Positions 6,800-10,301 of a DNA stretch of 10,301 nucleotides are shown one piece after another. The stretch is from the NCBI GenBank assembly GCA_003222235.1, contig QHVD01000253.1, forward strand, positions 1-10,301, written 5' to 3'. The notes below the pieces were generated by a model. It searched no databases. It was given only the letters and a program-made list of their open reading frames with translations, and was not told the DNA's origin. The stretch comes from Gemmatimonadota bacterium. GTDB lineage: Bacteria > Gemmatimonadota > Gemmatimonadetes > Gemmatimonadales > GWC2-71-9. Position numbers and translations under genes: made by a program. The first letter of the stretch is position 1. Each line of letters starts with the position of its first letter.

Positions 6800-7399
6800 T
6801 CATTCTCCCGTCACTGCCAGCGTGCCGTTGTGCACGCGGTTCCCGGGCTGGTGGTCCGGCGTTGGCAGGGAGGGCCGGTCTGCGAGCCGCAGTTGCCGTT
6901 GGGCCCGATCGCGGCTGATCCACACGATGCTGTCGCCGCACATGATCGCGTCCACCGGATAGGGCTGGCGCGCGAACGACTCGGCGTCCGAGCTCGCAAC
7001 CTCCGTGCCGGGGAAGTAATAGAAGCAGCGCTCGCCTCCCGGATGGCTGTGGATCATCCCCACCGTGCCCGCCCAGCCCGACTCTTCGCACGTTTGCCGC
7101 GGCACCACGTGGGTCCGGGTTGAGTGGGCCGGATCTATGTCTGCGGGGGCGACGCGCCGCACGTACACCACCGACCCGCGGACTTCGCCGATCATGCAGC
7201 CCATGAACTCGGTGGACAACGCGCCATACAGGAACGCGAGATAGCGCCGCGCCTGATCCGAAACGACCAGCGCGCGCGTCGTCTTGGACGCTGCGGTCGC
7301 AACGCCGGCGACCCCGAGGTGCTGCACGAGCAGGGCCATCACGCCCGCCGTCGCGAGCGCGGCGCGGAGGCGCAAGGCCTTCACGGGCATGGTGCTCAT
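6800..7399 (-). CDS. Exported JAMM/MPN (JAB) metalloprotease-like protein
   Basis: Read from ATG 7399 (199 aa), residues 1-37 look like a signal peptide: MSTMPVKALRLR, a hydrophobic core, then VATAAS as a likely cleavage site. The mature part carries a JAMM-type zinc hydrolase pattern: catalytic Glu in TEFMGCMIGEV (E64), then HSHP (H117, H119) and a downstream ASSDAES with D138 as the likely third ligand, then PVDAIMCGDSIVWISRD, typical of the JAB fold. The spacing from the second His to the Asp is 19, against about 12 in the canonical HxHPx7SxxD motif, and the Ser at D-3 is Ala, so this is a divergent member. Four cysteines in the mature part could form disulfides. The frame extends to a TTG at 7477, but ATG 7399 gives a clean signal peptide and has AGGG just upstream. 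Family members cleave isopeptide or related amide bonds; the substrate here is unknown. Confidence 0.7.
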   Translation of the reverse strand: MSTMPVKALRLRAALATAGVMALLVQHLGVAGVATAASKTTRALVVSDQARRYLAFLYGALSTEFMGCMIGEVRGSVVYVRRVAPADIDPAHSTRTHVVPRQTCEESGWAGTVGMIHSHPGGERCFYYFPGTEVASSDAESFARQPYPVDAIMCGDSIVWISRDRAQRQLRLADRPSLPTPDHQPGNRVHNGTLAVTGE

Positions 7400-7551
7400 G
7401 GCCCTGTCCCATTCGCACGCCGCGTGCCATACGTCCGGCGGCGGAATCGCGGACCGCTGCCCCGAGTCGGTGCTCAACGCCAGGCAGAACTGGCGAGATG
7501 TCGACAGGTGGTCGGGACCGCATGAGTCGCTCTCTTCCGGCGTTCGATGCC

Positions 7552-7568
7552 CGGTGATAGAATCACCG
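7552..7568 (+). promoter_or_regulatory. Extended -10 promoter embedded in a perfect inverted repeat, upstream of the signalling operon
   Basis: CGGTGATAGAATCACCG is a perfect 7-bp inverted repeat around AGA. Its centre contains TG-A-TAGAAT (7555-7563), an extended -10 with one mismatch to TATAAT. No good -35 is present, as is common for extended -10 promoters. The kinase start at 7610 lies 46 bp after the hexamer. A regulator bound to the repeat would block the promoter directly. Two perfect 8-bp palindromes lie nearby, TGTCGACA (7499-7506) and CGACGTCG (7569-7576). Operator function is inferred. Confidence 0.45.
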
Positions 7569-7609
7569 CGACGTCGGACCGGGATTCCTGATCGCGGGGA
7601 CTGCTGGCG

Positions 7610-8719
7610 GTGGAACGCAGGAGTATGTCGGAGCCCAGGCTCCTCTGGCGGCGCAACAAGCCGTCGATTCGCAACTACACCGTTGCGGTACTGTCAACCG
7701 CCGCTGCCCTCGGCATCGCGCGGTGGCCGGAGGTCCACTTGGAGAGCGCTCCCGTGTCCTTGTTTCTATGCGCCGTCATGCTCAGCGCATGGCTTGGAGG
7801 CGTGGGGCCGGGCTTGCTCGCGACGGTGCTCTCCGCAGCGGCGTTCGCGTATCACTTCGTGAGTCCCATCCATTCGCTGGCCGTGGACAGTGAGCAGATG
7901 CCGCGCTTTGTCGTCTTTGTGCTGGCAGCCGTCCTGGTCGGCTCACTGAGCGCCGCGCAACGCAGCAGCATGCAATCGCTCCGGAAGGCAGAGGAGGCGC
8001 TGCGCGAGACGCAGGCAGAACTCGCTCACGTCACACGGGTCATGACGATGGGCGAGCTGGCGGCCTCCATCGCCCACGAAGTCAACCAGCCGCTCGCCGG
8101 GGTCGTGCTCAACGGCAACGCCTGCCTCCGCTGGCTGGCGGGTGAATCGCCCAATCTCGCCGAGGCCCGCGAGGCCGCGCAGCGGATAATCCGCGATGGC
8201 ACGCGCGCGAGCGACATCATCTCGCGGGTTCGCGCCCTTGCGAAGAAGACGGTCACGGAAAGCGAGCGCGTGGACATGAACGAGGCCATTCGGGAGGTGC
8301 TTGCTCTCGCCCAGGCCGAAGCGCGGAGGAACAAGGCGGCCATACGGACGGAGTTGGCCGGCGATCTCCCGCCGGTGCGCGGCGACCGCGTGCAGCTCCA
8401 GCAGGTGGTGCTCAACCTGGTCATAAACGGGATCGAGGCCATGAGCACGGTGCAGGACCGCCCGCGCGAGCTGGTGATCCGAACGCAAACGGGCGAAGCC
8501 CATCAGGTGCGCGTGACGGTACAGGACTCCGGCATCGGTCTCGACCGGCAAACCCTGGAACGAATCTTCGATGCGTTCTACACCACCAAGCCCGAAGGCC
8601 TGGGAATGGGGTTGTCGATCAGCCGCTCCATTGTCGAGAATCACGCCGGGCGGTTATCGGTCGTCGCGCACGACGGTCCCGGCACCACCTTTCAGTTCGC
8701 GCTCCCGACATACCACTAG
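7610..8719 (+). CDS. DUF4118 membrane sensor histidine kinase (FixL-like transmitter)
   Basis: A 369-aa kinase. Residues about 22-118 form a DUF4118 sensor like that in the middle of KdpD, with four hydrophobic segments and the typical AWLGGVGPGLLATVLSA turn. A coiled-coil helix (120-140) leads to the HisKA domain with H156 in IAHEVNQP, N-box around N273, G1 box DSGIGL (306-311) and G2 box GLGMGL (330-335). No PAS or ligand domain is present, so the membrane part must sense. It starts at GTG 7610, with GGGGA 9 nt upstream. ATG 7625 is an alternative, but its AGGAG is only 1 nt away. It is the first gene of an operon with three response regulators; the AGGA ribosome binding site of the next gene overlaps its stop codon. 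The transmitter closely resembles that of the MHYT kinase in this window. The signal is unknown. Confidence 0.94.
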   Translation: MERRSMSEPRLLWRRNKPSIRNYTVAVLSTAAALGIARWPEVHLESAPVSLFLCAVMLSAWLGGVGPGLLATVLSAAAFAYHFVSPIHSLAVDSEQMPRFVVFVLAAVLVGSLSAAQRSSMQSLRKAEEALRETQAELAHVTRVMTMGELAASIAHEVNQPLAGVVLNGNACLRWLAGESPNLAEAREAAQRIIRDGTRASDIISRVRALAKKTVTESERVDMNEAIREVLALAQAEARRNKAAIRTELAGDLPPVRGDRVQLQQVVLNLVINGIEAMSTVQDRPRELVIRTQTGEAHQVRVTVQDSGIGLDRQTLERIFDAFYTTKPEGLGMGLSISRSIVENHAGRLSVVAHDGPGTTFQFALPTYH

Positions 8720-8727
8720 GATCGTTC

Positions 8728-9354
8728 ATGCCAAAGCCCACAGCCGCCGTCTGTATCGTGGATGACGACGCGTCGGTGCGGGAGGCCTTGGCGGGCTTGC
8801 TTCGGTCGGCGGGGTTCGGGGTTGAGAGCTTTGCTTCGGCTCAGGAGTTCTTGGCCCGCCCGCCGTCGGATCTGCCGGGCTGTCTGGTCCTGGACGTAAG
8901 GCTGCCGGACCTGGGCGGGCTCGACCTGCAGCAGCGCATGGCCGAGCTGAAGATGGAGATGCCCATCGTGTTCATTACGGGCCATGGCGACGTGGCGACG
9001 TCGGTGCGGGCGATGAAAGCGGGAGCGGTCGAGTTCCTCACGAAGCCGTTCGGTGAGCGGGATCTCCTCGACGCCATCCGGCAGGCCATCGATCGCGATC
9101 AGGTCGGCCGTCGGCTGCACGCCGAGCTGTCGGAGCTGCGCCAGCGGTACGCCTCCCTGACGCCGCGTGAGCGCGATGTGCTGGAGCGGGTGATTTCCGG
9201 ACTGCTGAACAAGCAGATCGCCGCCGAGCTGGGGACGAGGGAAATTACCGTCAAGGTTCATCGGGGCCGGGTGATGCAAAAGATGCGGGCCGCGTCGTTG
9301 GCGGACCTGGTGAGAATGGCTGAGCGGCTGCGCATTCGGTACGCCAAGCCATGA
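8728..9354 (+). CDS. FixJ/NarL-family response regulator (receiver + LuxR HTH)
   Basis: A 208-aa DNA-binding response regulator, most likely the direct partner of the kinase just upstream. Receiver residues 1-125: acidic pocket D12-D13, phosphoacceptor D56 in LVLDVRLP, T84, K106 in LTKPF. Output residues 143-205: a LuxR-type helix-turn-helix starting LTPRERDVL, with recognition helix region TREITVKVHRGRVMQKM. The linker is the charged helix usual in FixJ, StyR and TodT relatives. ATG 8728 has AGGA at 6-nt spacing overlapping the kinase stop, indicating translational coupling. All phosphorylation residues are present. The stretch just downstream (9366-9379) contains a palindrome that could be its own target. 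Confidence 0.95.
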   Translation: MPKPTAAVCIVDDDASVREALAGLLRSAGFGVESFASAQEFLARPPSDLPGCLVLDVRLPDLGGLDLQQRMAELKMEMPIVFITGHGDVATSVRAMKAGAVEFLTKPFGERDLLDAIRQAIDRDQVGRRLHAELSELRQRYASLTPRERDVLERVISGLLNKQIAAELGTREITVKVHRGRVMQKMRAASLADLVRMAERLRIRYAKP

Positions 9355-9365
9355 GGGTCGTGAAC

Positions 9366-9379
9366 TATACCAAGGTCTA
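9366..9379. promoter_or_regulatory. Candidate FixJ/StyR-type operator
   Basis: TATACCAAGGTCTA is an inverted repeat TAtACC-AA-GGTcTA (6-bp arms, one mismatch) in the 60-bp gap between the FixJ-like regulator and the receiver gene. It shares the ACC-N2-GGT core with the STY box reported for the related regulator StyR (ATAAACCATGGTTTAT). TCTAAT (9376-9381) overlaps it and could be a -10 hexamer, although no -35 is visible. It may give the downstream regulators their own promoter. This is a similarity to a related family, not a proven site. Confidence 0.35.
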
Positions 9380-9414
9380 ATACCCCGCTTGCCCGCCCCG
9401 TGGAATCTTGCGTC

Positions 9415-9786
9415 ATGACTCGTTGTCCTCTTATCGCCGTCGTCGATGATGATGATTCCGTCCGCGAGTCCCTGCGCGGCCTGTTCAGGTCGGTCGGATT
9501 CGCCGCGCAGGGATTCGCCTCGGCCGCCGCCTTCCTGCAATCCAATGATCTCCCGAGAACCGACTGCGTGATACTCGACGTGCGCATGCCCGGGATGGGC
9601 GGCCTCGAGCTGCAGCGCCGGCTGGTCGCCAGTCATCCGGAAATGCCGGTCATCTTCATGACGGCGCATGACGACGCCCCGACGCGCTGCCTAGCATTGA
9701 GCGGCGGAGCGGTGGACTATCTCATCAAACCCTTCAGTGAGGAAGCGCTCCTGGACGCGGTCCGGGCGGCGCTCGGCTCTAAATGA
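9415..9786 (+). CDS. Stand-alone receiver protein (single-domain response regulator)
   Basis: A 123-aa receiver with no output domain. It keeps the acidic pocket (DDDD at 11-14), phosphoacceptor D55 in VILDVRMPG, T83 in FMTAHDD and K105 in IKPF, so it should be phosphorylatable. Sequence and spacing resemble FixJ-type receivers more than CheY. Its role could be a phosphate sink, a phosphorelay intermediate or a protein-interaction switch. ATG 9415 is chosen; an in-frame GTG at 9400 adds MESCV with no better ribosome binding site. Its stop overlaps an in-frame ATG of the next gene as ATGA (9783-9786), so the two are tightly coupled. It is not a truncated FixJ by an obvious frameshift: no LuxR-like HTH follows in any frame before the next gene. 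Confidence 0.9.
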   Translation: MTRCPLIAVVDDDDSVRESLRGLFRSVGFAAQGFASAAAFLQSNDLPRTDCVILDVRMPGMGGLELQRRLVASHPEMPVIFMTAHDDAPTRCLALSGGAVDYLIKPFSEEALLDAVRAALGSK

Positions 9787-9803
9787 TCGCAAACCGAGGG
9801 GAC

Positions 9804-10301
9804 ATGCGTCGTCCTGTCTGCATCGTGGATGATGATGCGTCCGTGCGCGAAGCCGTGGGAAGTTTGCTTCGGTCCGCGGGGCTGACGGTGGAGACCTTTG
9901 GGTCGGCGCGGGAGTTCTTGGCCAGCCCGCGGCGCGATGCGCCGAGCTGTTTGGTCCTCGACGTGGAGCTGCCCGGGCAGAGCGGCCTCGATCTGCAGCA
10001 GGAGCTCATCAAGGGAAATGTGCGGGTCCCGATCATCTTTCTCACCGGTCGCGGCGACATTCCGATGTCCGTGCGGGCAATTAGAGCCGGGGCGCTGGAC
10101 TTTCTGACCAAGCCCGTAGACGTCGACCAGCTGCTCGGTGCGATCGAGAAGGGCATCGCGCAGGACCACGGCGCACTGCAGTCTGGCGGGGTCATCGGGA
10201 CGTCGCAATCCTGGCGCGATGTGTTGGCGCAAGCGGCGAAGGTGGCCCCGACAGAGACGACTACGCTCCTGAGCGGGGAGTCGGGAACGGGCAAGGAGGT
10301 C
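9804..10301 (+). CDS. Receiver-AAA+ sigma-54 response regulator, N-terminal part (3' end cut off)
   Basis: An NtrC-like regulator cut by the window edge after 166 residues. Receiver (1-120): D9-D11, phosphoacceptor D53 in LVLDVELPG, T81, K103 in LTKPV. A short linker leads into an AAA+ domain that begins GTSQSWRDVLAQAAKVA and reaches Walker A GESGTGKE (158-165). The rest of the ATPase and a C-terminal Fis helix-turn-helix are expected beyond the window. The receiver is closer to that of the FixJ-like gene in this operon than to typical NtrC receivers, while the AAA+ start closely matches the GAF activator at 4102. ATG 9804 has GAGGGGA just upstream. ATG 9783, overlapping the previous stop as ATGA, would add seven residues. 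Last visible gene of the operon; it gives the kinase a possible sigma-54 output. Confidence 0.92.
   Translation, partial: MRRPVCIVDDDASVREAVGSLLRSAGLTVETFGSAREFLASPRRDAPSCLVLDVELPGQSGLDLQQELIKGNVRVPIIFLTGRGDIPMSVRAIRAGALDFLTKPVDVDQLLGAIEKGIAQDHGALQSGGVIGTSQSWRDVLAQAAKVAPTETTTLLSGESGTGKEV

Noticed and set aside
8716..9669. Long minus-strand open frame opposite the FixJ-like regulator
   Set aside because: No recognisable domain; it overlaps a receiver-HTH gene with all conserved residues, so it is a shadow.

Overview
The window is high-GC bacterial chromosomal DNA with closely spaced genes. It holds two sigma-54 (RpoN) activators and FixL/FixJ-type two-component proteins, which suggests a Gram-negative, proteobacteria-like soil or environmental organism. 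The sequence alone does not fix the phylum. No rRNA, tRNA, CRISPR array, transposase or phage gene is visible. Both edges cut genes: an MFS exporter at the left and a sigma-54 response regulator at the right.

Layout. (1) 2-1006 (+) is the C-terminal part of a DHA2-type multidrug exporter. (2) 1030-3729 (-) encodes a large MHYT-PAS-PAS-PAS histidine kinase, convergent with the exporter. (3) About 370 bp of non-coding DNA separates the kinase from a divergent GAF-AAA+-Fis sigma-54 activator at 4102-5751 (+). This gap carries a good -24/-12 promoter pointing at the kinase, so the activator may control its divergent neighbour. (4) 5756-7399 (-) is a block of membrane and exported proteins: a signal-peptide-bearing JAMM/MPN metalloprotease-like protein, a COG4280-type membrane protein broken into two frames exactly between its two homologous halves, and a 68-aa two-helix membrane protein. 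(5) 7610-10301 (+) is a signalling operon: DUF4118 histidine kinase, FixJ/NarL-like regulator, stand-alone receiver, and receiver-AAA+ sigma-54 regulator (cut by the window end).

How it fits together. The two kinases have closely related FixL-like transmitter domains. The three receivers in the operon are related, and the AAA+ start of the last gene closely matches that of the orphan GAF activator. The region therefore looks like a signalling island built by duplication and domain shuffling. It has two sensory inputs (MHYT/PAS and DUF4118) and two outputs (sigma-70-type through FixJ, sigma-54-type through AAA+). Cross-talk between the kinases and regulators is an inference. Three short regulatory candidates stand out: the -24/-12 element at 3930-3945, a perfect 7-bp inverted repeat over an extended -10 at 7552-7568, and a StyR/TodT-like ACC-N2-GGT palindrome at 9366-9379.
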